This document shows, piece after piece, positions 53,693 through 62,649 of a DNA stretch of 64,000 nt; the first letter of the stretch is position 1, and each line of letters starts with the position of its first letter. A program made the position numbers and the translations under genes. Source of the stretch: Clostridium muellerianum (lineage in GTDB: Bacteria > Bacillota > Clostridia > Clostridiales > Clostridiaceae); NCBI RefSeq assembly GCF_012926525.1, contig NZ_JABBNI010000004.1, positions 143,687 to 207,686 of the forward strand. Direction: 5' to 3'. The notes below the pieces were generated by a model. That model had not been told where the DNA came from, ran no database searches, and saw nothing but the letters and a program-made list of their open reading frames with translations.

Positions 53693-55321
53693 TTAAATTT
53701 TAATAAACTTTTTTATATTTTGAAATAATACATCCTCATTATAATTGTCTAATACTATATTTTTGTTTCTAATTTTATCTTCTGGATTCATTAATATAAA
53801 GTCTTGAAAATCTTTAAAGTCTATTTCATTAACATTAAACAGTGTAAATCCTAATTTCTTGAAGGTTGCGTAAGTTGTAATATTATTTTTCATATACACC
53901 TTTTTCCCAAGGTACAATAATGGCAATATATTTGATATAGCTTGTTGTCTATTATGATTCATTATTGCAACATCAACTTGATTTAAAATAGAAAAATAGT
54001 CTTCTGAATTTAAAAATGTTGTGAGAGGTATAAATCTATCTCCTAGAATCTTCTTAATTTTAGGTATCACTTTATTTATATAAGAAAAGTTTCCATAGGA
54101 AAGTGGGCATACAACACAAAAATTACTTTCATTCATTTTTGATAATATCTCTACTATTTCCAAATGATTATTTGATGGATCTCCCGAATTTCCTAATTGA
54201 ATAACATATTTGTATTTTTTCTTTAAATTAAACTCATTTTTTATTTTGTAATTATTATCTAAACTAATAAAATCGACAGGATTTGGATAGATAAAATACT
54301 CATAAGAAGCTTTTGTTAAAAAAAACTTTTTTGCAATAATATAGTCTCCTTTAGTTCCATCAGGAATTATTTTATTAAGTCTTCTTATAGTAGATTTTCT
54401 GTAAATATACTCATTTGTATTTTTGTAATCCTTCATTTTCAAATTACAATCTTCAATTAAAAATTTTTCTGTTAATTTATCATATAACTTTATATCTATA
54501 TTGTGATACAAATCTGATCCCCAAACAATCCAATTCATTTTTGCTTTTATATCATACTTACATATTAACCAAGTTATAAAATCACTTAGTTGGTGTATAT
54601 ATATTTCCTCTGAATTATTTATAAAAAAAAGAATTTCTTGTGTATTAACATCTAAACATTTTTCCCAGCCTTTCTTTAATTTAATATATATAACATTACT
54701 AGCTATATTAGCATCCATATATTCTAAATTATCTTTATAATCTAAAATTAAAAACAAATTTTTTTTGCATTGAAAATGTTTATTCATAAATTCAATAAAT
54801 TTTTTAGAATAACCACTATCTATCATTAAATGAAGATTTTTATAATTTTTTTTCATATTACATATTTCATTTATTTCTGAATTTCTTCCTTGAAATTCGT
54901 GATAAATATTTGAACTAAATTGATTTTCTAAATTAATTATTTTCTCCCTAATTTCATTTTTAACTTCAAGATTTTCAACTTCAGCTAAAACTTTTTCGTA
55001 AATTTCTAAGGCTTTCAAATATTCATTATTATCTAAAGCTACTTGTGCTAAACTTTGATTATAATTATAATCAAAGTTTAAAGGTGACTTTTCAAGTCCT
55101 TGTAATATTAAGTCTTTATATTGTCCTAAGTTATCATTACTAACTTCCATTTTAAGTAATACCTTTATAAAAGGTATTCTATAATCTGTTGGATTTTTTT
55201 CTTCATAATTTTTCATGAATTTTACTGCTTCTTGGATATTATTATTTTCTATAAATCTTTTAACATTTTCGAGTAATTCTTTTGATATTTTTAATATATC
55301 ATTTTTCATACTATCATTCAT
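53693..55321 (-). CDS. WecF/RffT-like Fuc4NAc transferase with helical N-terminal domain
   Basis: About 542 residues. Residues 1-150 are helical repeats (LENVKRFIENNNIQEAVKFM; EYLKALEIYEKVLAEV), TPR-like. The C-terminal 370 residues match glycosyltransferase family 56: MNWIVWGSDLYHNIDIKLYD, the hallmark VIQLGNSGDPSNNHLEIVEI, and AIMNHNRQQAISNILPLLYL. In enterobacteria this enzyme transfers Fuc4NAc from its dTDP donor, and a WecE-like donor-forming transaminase is at 43198. AGGA 9 bases before the ATG at 55319-55321 sets the start, 14 codons inside the longest frame. The TPR extension, absent from E. coli WecF, suggests a protein acceptor. Confidence 0.83.
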   Translation of the reverse strand: MNDSMKNDILKISKELLENVKRFIENNNIQEAVKFMKNYEEKNPTDYRIPFIKVLLKMEVSNDNLGQYKDLILQGLEKSPLNFDYNYNQSLAQVALDNNEYLKALEIYEKVLAEVENLEVKNEIREKIINLENQFSSNIYHEFQGRNSEINEICNMKKNYKNLHLMIDSGYSKKFIEFMNKHFQCKKNLFLILDYKDNLEYMDANIASNVIYIKLKKGWEKCLDVNTQEILFFINNSEEIYIHQLSDFITWLICKYDIKAKMNWIVWGSDLYHNIDIKLYDKLTEKFLIEDCNLKMKDYKNTNEYIYRKSTIRRLNKIIPDGTKGDYIIAKKFFLTKASYEYFIYPNPVDFISLDNNYKIKNEFNLKKKYKYVIQLGNSGDPSNNHLEIVEILSKMNESNFCVVCPLSYGNFSYINKVIPKIKKILGDRFIPLTTFLNSEDYFSILNQVDVAIMNHNRQQAISNILPLLYLGKKVYMKNNITTYATFKKLGFTLFNVNEIDFKDFQDFILMNPEDKIRNKNIVLDNYNEDVLFQNIKKFIKI

Positions 55322-55400
55322 TTTAATCAATCCTTTATAATAAAAACTAGATAGATAAATCAAATTATATAACTATAATTCACAAACGCATATTGTCTAT

Positions 55401-56405
55401 TTAATCAGTATAACCTCGTCTAAAATGTAAAAATATAATTTTATACTCCCCATTTTCATATTTATCTATGTTTAAATCCTTTGTATATCTTTTTTCATAT
55501 TCTTTTATATACCCTCCAGCATGATTGTCTATTAAATAATCTATAAGTTCCCATCCTTCAAATAGCAACTTAATTGTGTCAATGTCAAATATCCAGCCGC
55601 AGTCAAATAATAAGGATTTTTTTCCATACATTGTACTAATAATAAGGTCACCTTTATTTTTCATAACTCTATTGATTTCTTGAATAAAATTTATTAATGT
55701 ATACGGATTCACTTCATCTCCATATCTCCCAAAACCTAGCAGATGAATTGAAACTAATGAAGAAAATACATCAAATTGTCCATTCTCAAAAGGAAGTTTA
55801 TCTTTAACATCCTGTATTAAATATTTCACTTTCGATATTTGATCATCACAATCTTTTAAAACAATTGATGTTATATTATTATTAAGTGATAATATTGCAT
55901 TAGCTAACTTTTTATTTCCTAAGTCAAGTATTTTTTTATTATTTCCCATATTATTTATTTTATCGGCCATCCAAAAACAAGAAGCTTCATAATAACTAAA
56001 AAATTCTACAGAATCCTCTGGGTTACTGCCACTATTAAGTATTTTAAAATTCTTCACTGGATAATCTTCATTAATAAGACTTAAATATCTATTGTATTTA
56101 ATATCACCTAAAAAAAACTCATAAAATTTTCTTTCATAATTGCAATAACTTATTAACTTTTCTTCACTAACTCCTAATGTTTTTAAGACTTCTTCAATTT
56201 CATTATAAAAACTACTTGATATAATAACAAAATCATACTCTATTTTTAGAATTTCATTTAAACTTATTAAATCATACCCATCAAACTTACCACCATTTTC
56301 ACTCTTACTATCACATACACTAACTATTTGTGCTTTAGAAAAATCTATATTATCTTTTACTTTATGGTATACGCTCCCCAATCCAAATAATATTACTTTT
56401 TTCAT
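55401..56405 (-). CDS. DUF268/methyltransferase-like protein with N-terminal Rossmann module
   Basis: 334 residues. The shared module fills 1-100 (KVILFGLGSVYHKVKDNIDF, IVSVCDSKSENGGK, DFVIISSSFYNEIEEVLKTL). The C-terminal half resembles class I SAM methyltransferases of the DUF268 kind: KILDLGNKKLANAI, LPFENGQFDVFSSLVSIHLL, GFGRYGDEVNPYTLINFIQE, NRVMKNKGDLIISTMYGKKS. The glycine-rich SAM loop is modified (LDLGNKK), so activity is not certain. GGAG precedes the ATG. It is probably co-transcribed with the flanking genes. Confidence 0.7.
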   Translation of the reverse strand: MKKVILFGLGSVYHKVKDNIDFSKAQIVSVCDSKSENGGKFDGYDLISLNEILKIEYDFVIISSSFYNEIEEVLKTLGVSEEKLISYCNYERKFYEFFLGDIKYNRYLSLINEDYPVKNFKILNSGSNPEDSVEFFSYYEASCFWMADKINNMGNNKKILDLGNKKLANAILSLNNNITSIVLKDCDDQISKVKYLIQDVKDKLPFENGQFDVFSSLVSIHLLGFGRYGDEVNPYTLINFIQEINRVMKNKGDLIISTMYGKKSLLFDCGWIFDIDTIKLLFEGWELIDYLIDNHAGGYIKEYEKRYTKDLNIDKYENGEYKIIFLHFRRGYTD

Positions 56406-56428
56406 ATTATTTCTCCATTCTTTTCCAT

Positions 56429-57751
56429 TTATATAAAAATAATAGTATCTTGCTTATCATATATTTTCATAATCTTAACTCCAATATCTTCATATTGTTT
56501 TAAACTTTTATATATTTCTTCTTGAAACCTATGACTAGATATTATAATCCTGTCTAAATTTAAAGAAGGTATAGATTTAGGATCTAGTATTTTTGAATTG
56601 AGATACTGTTTATTCCATTTAGTCTTATCAGAATCAAAAAAAACTAGTTGAAAATCAACTTGACCAAATACTTCTTTATACACTTCAAATATTTTTTCTG
56701 TATGCTTACCTGATCCGTATATTCCTATAACTTTACCAGAAGCATCTTTAAAAATCTTTTGTAAAATTTCTCTTTGACGCCTTTTCCAATAATCTGAAAA
56801 CTGTTGAATTTCTAAAGACTTATTCTTATATTCATCAAAAATATATTTATCATAATGTACTTCGCATTTTAATATTTTATCTAAATCTTTATATAATAAT
56901 TCTTCAATTTCTAAATGAGGTTCAAATATACATGTACAAGTTTTTGCTTTACACTTCTCTGGTTTTTCACTTAAATTTATATTATTTTCATAAATATTTC
57001 CTAAGTCATTTGTTACTTCTAATAAGCACTTGTATACTTTTCCGCTTATGCCATCAATATATACTCTTTTATATCCAGCGTTACAATCCTTACCAAATGG
57101 CTTTCTGTCACTTGTTTCCAAAAGGGACCTATACATAGCAGATATCATGTATTTATCTAAAAATTCTCTTTCTTCACACGTATATGCATCTGGATATATT
57201 AACCCATTAAATTTCCCTCTAAATGGTTGGATAACAAAAGGGATTCCATTTTCCATAAAAAGCTCATAATACTTTTTTACTAATTCTAATCTAGTTGGTA
57301 CAGCTACATAAGTAACAAAAACTTTAAATCCATTTTCTTTTAGTATTTTTGCTCTTTCCACAAATTTAAATAGTCTTTTTTTCTCTTCATCTTTCTCTTG
57401 TAAAGAACATTGAATATAATCAAACCGCATTGGATCAATTTCTTTAACAAATTGCTGCAACTTTTCATCATTCATAGAATTATTTGTAGCCATTCTAATG
57501 TAATGATTTTGGGATAGTTTTTTGGTTAATTCAATAAAATGAGGGTGAATTGTTGGTTCCCCTCCTGCATATAAAATATGCCATTGACCTCTTTCATTAA
57601 AAAACTTGATTATTTTTTCCATTCCTTCTTCTGTTACAGCCCTACTAAATCGTCCCAATCTATTGTCAATACTCTGTGCAGCAGTACAATAACTACAATT
57701 ATAATTACAGGTATGAAATAAATATATACTAGCTACATTAAAATTCTTCAT
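56429..57751 (-). CDS. Radical SAM enzyme with C-terminal Rossmann module (2)
   Basis: 440 residues. Motif C15-N-Y-N-C19-S-Y-C22, then WHILYAGGEPTIHPHFIELT. Auxiliary Cys are in FGKDCNAGYKRV, VYKCLLE and EKCKAKTCTCIFEPHLEIEE. Residues about 338-440 are the shared module (VIGIYGSGKHTEKIFEVYKE, LVFFDSDKTKWNKQY, LDRIIISSHRFQEEIYKSLK). The domain order equals that of 48061-49362, but the sequences are well diverged, so they probably act on related but different substrates. AAGGGG precedes the ATG. Confidence 0.8.
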   Translation of the reverse strand: MKNFNVASIYLFHTCNYNCSYCTAAQSIDNRLGRFSRAVTEEGMEKIIKFFNERGQWHILYAGGEPTIHPHFIELTKKLSQNHYIRMATNNSMNDEKLQQFVKEIDPMRFDYIQCSLQEKDEEKKRLFKFVERAKILKENGFKVFVTYVAVPTRLELVKKYYELFMENGIPFVIQPFRGKFNGLIYPDAYTCEEREFLDKYMISAMYRSLLETSDRKPFGKDCNAGYKRVYIDGISGKVYKCLLEVTNDLGNIYENNINLSEKPEKCKAKTCTCIFEPHLEIEELLYKDLDKILKCEVHYDKYIFDEYKNKSLEIQQFSDYWKRRQREILQKIFKDASGKVIGIYGSGKHTEKIFEVYKEVFGQVDFQLVFFDSDKTKWNKQYLNSKILDPKSIPSLNLDRIIISSHRFQEEIYKSLKQYEDIGVKIMKIYDKQDTIIFI

Positions 57752-57780
57752 AGAACATTGCCCCTTAATTTTTTTATATT

Positions 57781-58344
57781 TTACTCATCAATTACAATTA
57801 ACTTATTCTTTGAATCTTTTTTATATTGTATTTTACAAAGATCACAAAGAAAATTTTCATTTAATTTAGTACCACACTTGCAAACATATCCTACAATTTT
57901 CCCTGGATTTCCAACAACTAATGCATAATCTGGCACATTCTTTGTAACCACACTTCCTGCTCCAATCATGGCATATTTACCAATCACAATCCCACATATT
58001 ATAGTGGAATTAGCTCCAATAGAGGCACCTTTTTTAACTAAAGTCTTTTTCACTTCAAATTCACTATTAAAAGCTCGTGGATAAAAATCATTTGTAAATG
58101 TCATACTTGGTCCAAGAAACACATCATCCTCTATGGTAACTCCATGATATAAATTCACTCCATTTTGAATTTTTACATTGTTTCCTATAATTACATCAAA
58201 GTCAATATATACACCTTTACTTATTACACAGTTATACCCAATATGAGCATTTTCTCTAATTTGCACATCATTCCATACTTTCGTGTCTTCACCAACTACA
58301 GCCCTATCACTTACTTCAGCAGTTGGATGTACAAAATAATTCAT
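57781..58344 (-). CDS. WbpD/WlbB-like sugar N-acetyltransferase (left-handed beta helix)
   Basis: About 187 residues of hexapeptide repeats: FVHPTAEVSDRAVVGEDTKV, NAHIGYNCVISKGVYI, and the WbpD/WlbB hallmark NVKIQNGVNLYHGVTIEDDV followed by FLGPSMTFTNDFYPRA. In that family the enzyme acetylates the 3-amino group of UDP-GlcNAc(3N)A. The C-terminal 35 residues add a CxC...CxxC pattern (VCKCGTKLNENFLCDLCKIQ), a possible zinc ribbon. AGGA 9 bases before the ATG at 58342-58344 sets the start, three codons inside the longest frame. Confidence 0.85.
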   Translation of the reverse strand: MNYFVHPTAEVSDRAVVGEDTKVWNDVQIRENAHIGYNCVISKGVYIDFDVIIGNNVKIQNGVNLYHGVTIEDDVFLGPSMTFTNDFYPRAFNSEFEVKKTLVKKGASIGANSTIICGIVIGKYAMIGAGSVVTKNVPDYALVVGNPGKIVGYVCKCGTKLNENFLCDLCKIQYKKDSKNKLIVIDE

Positions 58345-58376
58345 AAAAATCAATCCTTTCTAATAAAAAACAATAA

Positions 58377-59525
58377 CTATAATTTTGAATATAATTCAAC
58401 CAGTTTTTCTTCTTGCTTTTCCCAAGATAAATCTACTTGAGATCCAATAGAATTGTTAACTTTCTTAATATACAAATTCTTATCTTTTAATAAAAGATCG
58501 ATTTTTTCTGCTATATCATTTAAATTTGCACAAGTAAATCCAAAATCATACTTATTAATAAATTCTTTATATACATCAAAATCTCTTACAATAATTGGTT
58601 TAGATGCAAAAACATAATCGAAAAATTTATTTGGAATTGTATATTTCATATTTTGCACCATATCTCTTGGATAATATACTAAAATATCCGCTGAAGCTGT
58701 ATATTCTAACAGCTTACCATTATCTAAAAATCCTAAGTACTTGATTTTTTCTTCTACATTATACTTTTTAGCAAAATCAGTTAGTTCTCTTAGATACTCT
58801 TCACTACAATTTCCTGCAAACATAAATAAAGCATCTGATTCTATGTATTTTAAACTTTCAATTATATATTCCAATCCCCTAGAATAATCAATATTACCTT
58901 GAAAAAAAATTATATGTTTATTTTTTTCTATTCCAAATTCTTCTCTAAGTAAATTTACTTTTTTATTTACTCTATTCTTAAAAGGTTTAGTGTTATATAA
59001 AGCCGTAGGTTTTTCATTTAATTTATATTCATAATAAAGCTTTTCTGCTATAGTATCTGTTACAGTAATTACAGCATCCGCATATTTTATGTAATTACCT
59101 CGAATATCTATAAGCACTTTTGAAGCTTTATATTTATTTTCATCATTATAATTTTTCTTGATTATATAATCAGGAAAATATTCATGCGAATCACATATGA
59201 ATTTTGCATTATCCGTTTGAGAGAGTATATAGCCTATAGGCCAAGTTTCCGTATCATGACAATGATATACATCATACTTTTCATTAACAGAATTCATTAA
59301 ATCAAAATGAGCTAAAAGATATTTCTCTACAAGTACAGAGGTTCCGAGATTATATCTAAAAACTCGCTTTACTTTATATCCATTTCTTATTTCTTCTAGC
59401 GGTAAATCGTTCGCTATTTTACATAATATTGTAACTTCATGTCCAGCTTTTGCAAGACTCTCAGCTTCTTTTTCCACTCTATTATCTGGATTTAATGGGT
59501 TATCCAAAATCATTGCTATTTTCAT
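58377..59525 (-). CDS. GT4-family glycosyltransferase
   Basis: 382 residues with a GT-B fold. N-terminal KIAMILDNPLNPDNRVEKEA and ESLAKAGHEVTILCKI are typical of GT4 enzymes. The acceptor-side histidine region is YDVYHCHDTETWPIGYIL, and the donor side has IIFFQGNIDYSRGLEYIIES plus IPNKFFDYVFASKPIIVRD. Sugar specificity cannot be read from sequence. GGAGG precedes the ATG, which immediately follows the stop of the dehydrogenase gene (TAA-ATG), so translation is coupled. Confidence 0.87.
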   Translation of the reverse strand: MKIAMILDNPLNPDNRVEKEAESLAKAGHEVTILCKIANDLPLEEIRNGYKVKRVFRYNLGTSVLVEKYLLAHFDLMNSVNEKYDVYHCHDTETWPIGYILSQTDNAKFICDSHEYFPDYIIKKNYNDENKYKASKVLIDIRGNYIKYADAVITVTDTIAEKLYYEYKLNEKPTALYNTKPFKNRVNKKVNLLREEFGIEKNKHIIFFQGNIDYSRGLEYIIESLKYIESDALFMFAGNCSEEYLRELTDFAKKYNVEEKIKYLGFLDNGKLLEYTASADILVYYPRDMVQNMKYTIPNKFFDYVFASKPIIVRDFDVYKEFINKYDFGFTCANLNDIAEKIDLLLKDKNLYIKKVNNSIGSQVDLSWEKQEEKLVELYSKL

Positions 59526-60842
59526 TTATATCCTCCAATATTTAAATCCACTTTCTTCTGCTTCCCTCTTACCTATCACTGCTTTTAAATCCATAAATAT
59601 AGGATGTATTTTCATAATACTAGAAAACTCCTTAAGATTATCATAAATAATTCCATCTTGTTTTACTAAAGCTAAAATTGCATCAGAATTTTCAATTGCC
59701 TCTAATTGAGTATCTACTTTATAAGTATACTTAGTGGAAACTTTTGGGTCAAAAGCTTTAACTTCAACTCCCTTTTGTAATAATAATTTAATTATTTCTA
59801 TAGCAGGACTCATTCTATCATCATTTGAATAATCCTTCATTGCTATACCTATAACAGCTATTTTAGACTTTTTTATGTCTTTTCCTATTGAAATAAGAAG
59901 TTCTTGTAATTTTCCAACAATAAATGAAGGTATTTGTTCATTTTTCTTCCTACTTAATTTTAACAAATCTAACTCTAATGATATTTGTTCAGCCTTTGCA
60001 TTTAAATAATAATACGCATTAGGAATACAATATCCCCCAACGCCTGAACCCGGCATTAATAAATTAACCCTTTTATGGGTATTAGCTAATTTAATTACTT
60101 GAAAAATATCTATATTTAATGCTTCCGTAAATCTTGCAAATTCCTGAACCATAGCAATATTTACATCTCTTTGCAAATTTTCTAATATTTTTGCTGTTTC
60201 AACTATTTTTATACTATCTGCTCTGATAACTTCTGCATTACATATTATCTTTAATAGTTTCTCAGCTCTACGCGCACTTTTCTCATTTATTCCTGCTATA
60301 ACAGTAGGCATACTTTCAAACTCTTCAAAAGCTCTTCCTTCTGCAATTCTTTCAGAAGCATATGCAAGATAGAAATCTTCTCCACATTTTAAACCTGAAT
60401 ATTCTTCTAATAAAGGCTTTATTAACTCATCAGTAGTTCCTGGTACAACCGTACTTCTTATAAGTATCAAGTCCTGCTTTTTTAAGTTTCTAGCCACATC
60501 AACGATGGAACTTTTTAAATCACTAAACTCGGCATTTCCGTTTATTATTGGAATTCCAACAGTTATTATTATGTTGGAACACTTTTCTACTCCTTCTGAT
60601 ATTAATGTGGTTGCTTTATATTTATTTAACCTTAACTGCTCCTCTAAAATGTTCTGAATCTTTTTATTTTCATGCTTTTCAGTATGATGAGTTACTCCAT
60701 TATTTAGTTCATTAACTAGCTCCTGTTTTATATCTACCCCAACAACATTACAACCATTTATTGAATAACTGAGAGCTAACGGCAACCCAACAAAACCTTG
60801 GCCGATAATACATACATTACACATACTGTTGACTTTACTCAT
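59526..60842 (-). CDS. UDP-N-acetylhexosamine 6-dehydrogenase (WecC/WbpA-like), first gene of the glycosylation operon
   Basis: About 438 residues of the UDP-glucose/GDP-mannose dehydrogenase family. NAD site VCIIGQGFVGLPLALSYSIN; VGVDIKQELVNELNNG; middle-domain ILENLQRDVNIAMVQEFARF, as in WecC/WbpA. The catalytic cysteine is in MPGSGVGGYCIPNAYYYL, where the usual CIPvDP continues as CIPNA, a deviation. It oxidises C6 of UDP-GlcNAc or UDP-ManNAc to a uronic acid. I place the start at ATG 60840-60842 after AAAGGA; an ATG four codons earlier overlaps that site. A strong sigma-28 promoter lies 70 bases upstream. Confidence 0.88.
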   Translation of the reverse strand: MSKVNSMCNVCIIGQGFVGLPLALSYSINGCNVVGVDIKQELVNELNNGVTHHTEKHENKKIQNILEEQLRLNKYKATTLISEGVEKCSNIIITVGIPIINGNAEFSDLKSSIVDVARNLKKQDLILIRSTVVPGTTDELIKPLLEEYSGLKCGEDFYLAYASERIAEGRAFEEFESMPTVIAGINEKSARRAEKLLKIICNAEVIRADSIKIVETAKILENLQRDVNIAMVQEFARFTEALNIDIFQVIKLANTHKRVNLLMPGSGVGGYCIPNAYYYLNAKAEQISLELDLLKLSRKKNEQIPSFIVGKLQELLISIGKDIKKSKIAVIGIAMKDYSNDDRMSPAIEIIKLLLQKGVEVKAFDPKVSTKYTYKVDTQLEAIENSDAILALVKQDGIIYDNLKEFSSIMKIHPIFMDLKAVIGKREAEESGFKYWRI

Positions 60843-60911
60843 CTGATAAAACATCCTTTCAGTATTATTTAAAAATCATATCAGTATTCTTCTTTAACAA
60901 AACTATTATTT

Positions 60912-60938
60912 TTATCGTAGTCATTCTTAGAAACTTTA
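60912..60938 (-). promoter_or_regulatory. Sigma-28 promoter of the glycosylation operon
   Basis: Minus strand TAAAGTTT (TAAA at 60935-60938), 11 further bases, then TACGATAA (60912-60919). This is the flagellar consensus TAAAGTTT-N11-GCCGATAA with two -10 mismatches. It is correctly oriented ahead of the first operon gene. The rest of 60843-61255 is AT-rich and empty. Confidence 0.75.
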
Positions 60939-61255
60939 TTTTAAAAACACGTTTCTAAATAAAGCAAACCAATTTACATTTTCCCACATAGCCTTTTTTA
61001 AGAATGAAAAAAATAAACTCCAAAATCTTATTTTCATGCTTAAATTCATAATTATTCTTTTTTGACACTTTTACATTATTTAACACATAAATTTTCACGC
61101 CTAAAACATATTATACGTATTTTTAAATTATATCTTTAGTTCCGCAAAATAAAGATATAAATTGTCAATACTATCAAAAAATAAATATGACATACTTTTA
61201 ACCACCGTGATATATAAACGTTACCACACAAATACACATACAGGAGGTAGTCAGT

Positions 61256-61780
61256 ATGCCCAGTAATAATATTGTATCATTAATGATGAACTTTACAACT
61301 ACTTAAATAATGTAAACTATGGAATCTCTAAGTCACAGCTTAATCATTTAATCACTATTGTAACCGGGTTGATAAATTTACCTGTTACTAAAACTTTATC
61401 TGAAATTGCAAAATTTGTACTGTCTTCAAAAGACAAAAGTTGTGTTTATAGATTTTTAAGTCATTCAAAATGGGAGAATGGTCTTCTAAATACTAATAGA
61501 CTTAGTCATTTAGACTTTTTTCTTAAGCATAACATTAAACTTGAATCCGTAGGATTTTTAGTTATAGATGATACCGCAAATTCTAAAAAATCAACAAAGA
61601 AAATGCAAGAACCATCATATAACTATTCCCATACTGAAGGAAAAATGTCTGCTCCCATTGTGTGGTTACTTTAAATTTTGTTGTAGACGATAAATCTATT
61701 CCTTTACAATTTTTCATTCAAGTTGAAACAAGCACTGGGCAAGTTTCCTTACTTTATTTGTGTAAAACAGATAGTTGAAT
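61256..61780 (+). pseudogene. Truncated, frameshifted IS701-like transposase
   Basis: AGGAGG and ATG open MPSNNIVSLMMNF, then a frameshift leads into YNYLNNVNYGISKSQLNHLI, TGLINLPVTKTLSEIAKFVL and the DDE region FLVIDDTANSKKSTKKMQEP with YNYSHTEGK. A second frameshift gives VVTLNFVVDDKSIPLQFFIQ before a stop. About 170 of an expected 400 residues remain. Confidence 0.75.
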
Positions 61781-61790
61781 CTTAAGTCTA

Positions 61791-62045
61791 ATGGATGTAA
61801 ATTTAAGAATAGATCCGCAGGATGCTATAACAAAGTTTCATAGTACTATAATATTGAGAAGTATCCAAAATAGTTTAGAGCATACTTATAACATATTCCA
61901 AAATTCTGGTGAAAATTTAACATCTTATGAATGTAAAATAAGAGATGTAGATATAGCAACAGAAATGATGAATTTTACTAAAAATAATATTCTTGCTAAA
62001 GCATCTCAATTTATGATTGCCTATGCAAATACCTCAATCTATTAG
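61791..62045 (+). pseudogene. Orphan C-terminal fragment of a flagellin
   Basis: Reads DAITKFHSTIILRSIQNSLE then HTYNIFQNSGENLTSYECKI, RDVDIATEMMNFTKNNILAK, ASQFMIAYAN. This is the classical flagellin C-terminal D1/D0 (LExTxNN...IRDVDxAxEMMxFTKxNIL). The N-terminal half is missing, and the IS701-like relic lies 10 bases upstream. Unlike the intact flagellins it is on the plus strand. No ribosome site, so not expected to be translated. Confidence 0.85.
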
Positions 62046-62067
62046 GATAACTTAAAAATTTAAAAAG

Positions 62068-62544
62068 TCATAACCACCCGTAAAACGGGTGGCTTGCTCT
62101 GAGGCTATAAGCCTCTTTTACACTTAATTTATCCACCATAATATCGTGTTTCTCTTACTCTTGTATATACTTCTTAATAGTTGCTTCATTTAGTCCTACT
62201 GTACTAACATAATATCCTTCTGCTCAGAAATGTCTATTCCCAAATTTATATTTTAAATTTGCATGTTTATCAAATATCATCAATGCACTCTTTCCTTTTA
62301 AGTATCCCACAAAGCTTGATACACTTAACTTAGGTGGTATACTTACCAACATATGTATGTGATCATTCATTAGATGCCCTTCAATTATCTCTACTCCTTT
62401 GTAATTGCATAATTGTCTTAATATAACTCCTATGCTTTCTTTATATTGATTGTATATTATTTTTCGTCTATACTTAGGAGTGAACACAATATGGTACTTA
62501 CACATCCATTTTGTATGTGCCATATCATTACTTTTATTAGCCAT
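62068..62544 (-). pseudogene. tnpA: IS200-type TnpA (Y1 transposase), stop-interrupted
   Basis: MANKSNDMAHTKWMCKYHIV followed by FTPKYRRKIIYNQYKESIGV, the HUH motif region EGHLMNDHIHMLVSIPP and VGYLKGKSALMIF. At 62224-62226 a TGA replaces the Trp of NRHFWAEGYYVSTVGLNEAT, and a second stop (TAA, 62155-62157) follows in YIQE-stop-EK. The Y1 tyrosine lies beyond the first stop, so the protein is inactive. AAGGTGA precedes the ATG at 62542-62544; the frame is open 32 codons farther up. Confidence 0.85.
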
Positions 62545-62649
62545 TAAAATCACCTTTTCTTTCGTTATCATAGTAGCTTGAACAACTCTATTATAACGGA
62601 AAGGTGATTTTTTTGTATAACTTCTGTCGCGCACCCGCATAGCGCAACA
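62068..62649 (-). mobile_element. IS200/IS605-family element (dead)
   Basis: Hairpin CCACCCGT/ACGGGTGG (62074-62092) and GAGGCT/AGCCTC (62101-62115) at one end, hairpin TGTCGCGC/GCGCAACA (62625-62649) at the other. This is typical subterminal structure for peel-and-paste IS605 elements. It contains only tnpA; no tnpB is seen. Confidence 0.75.
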
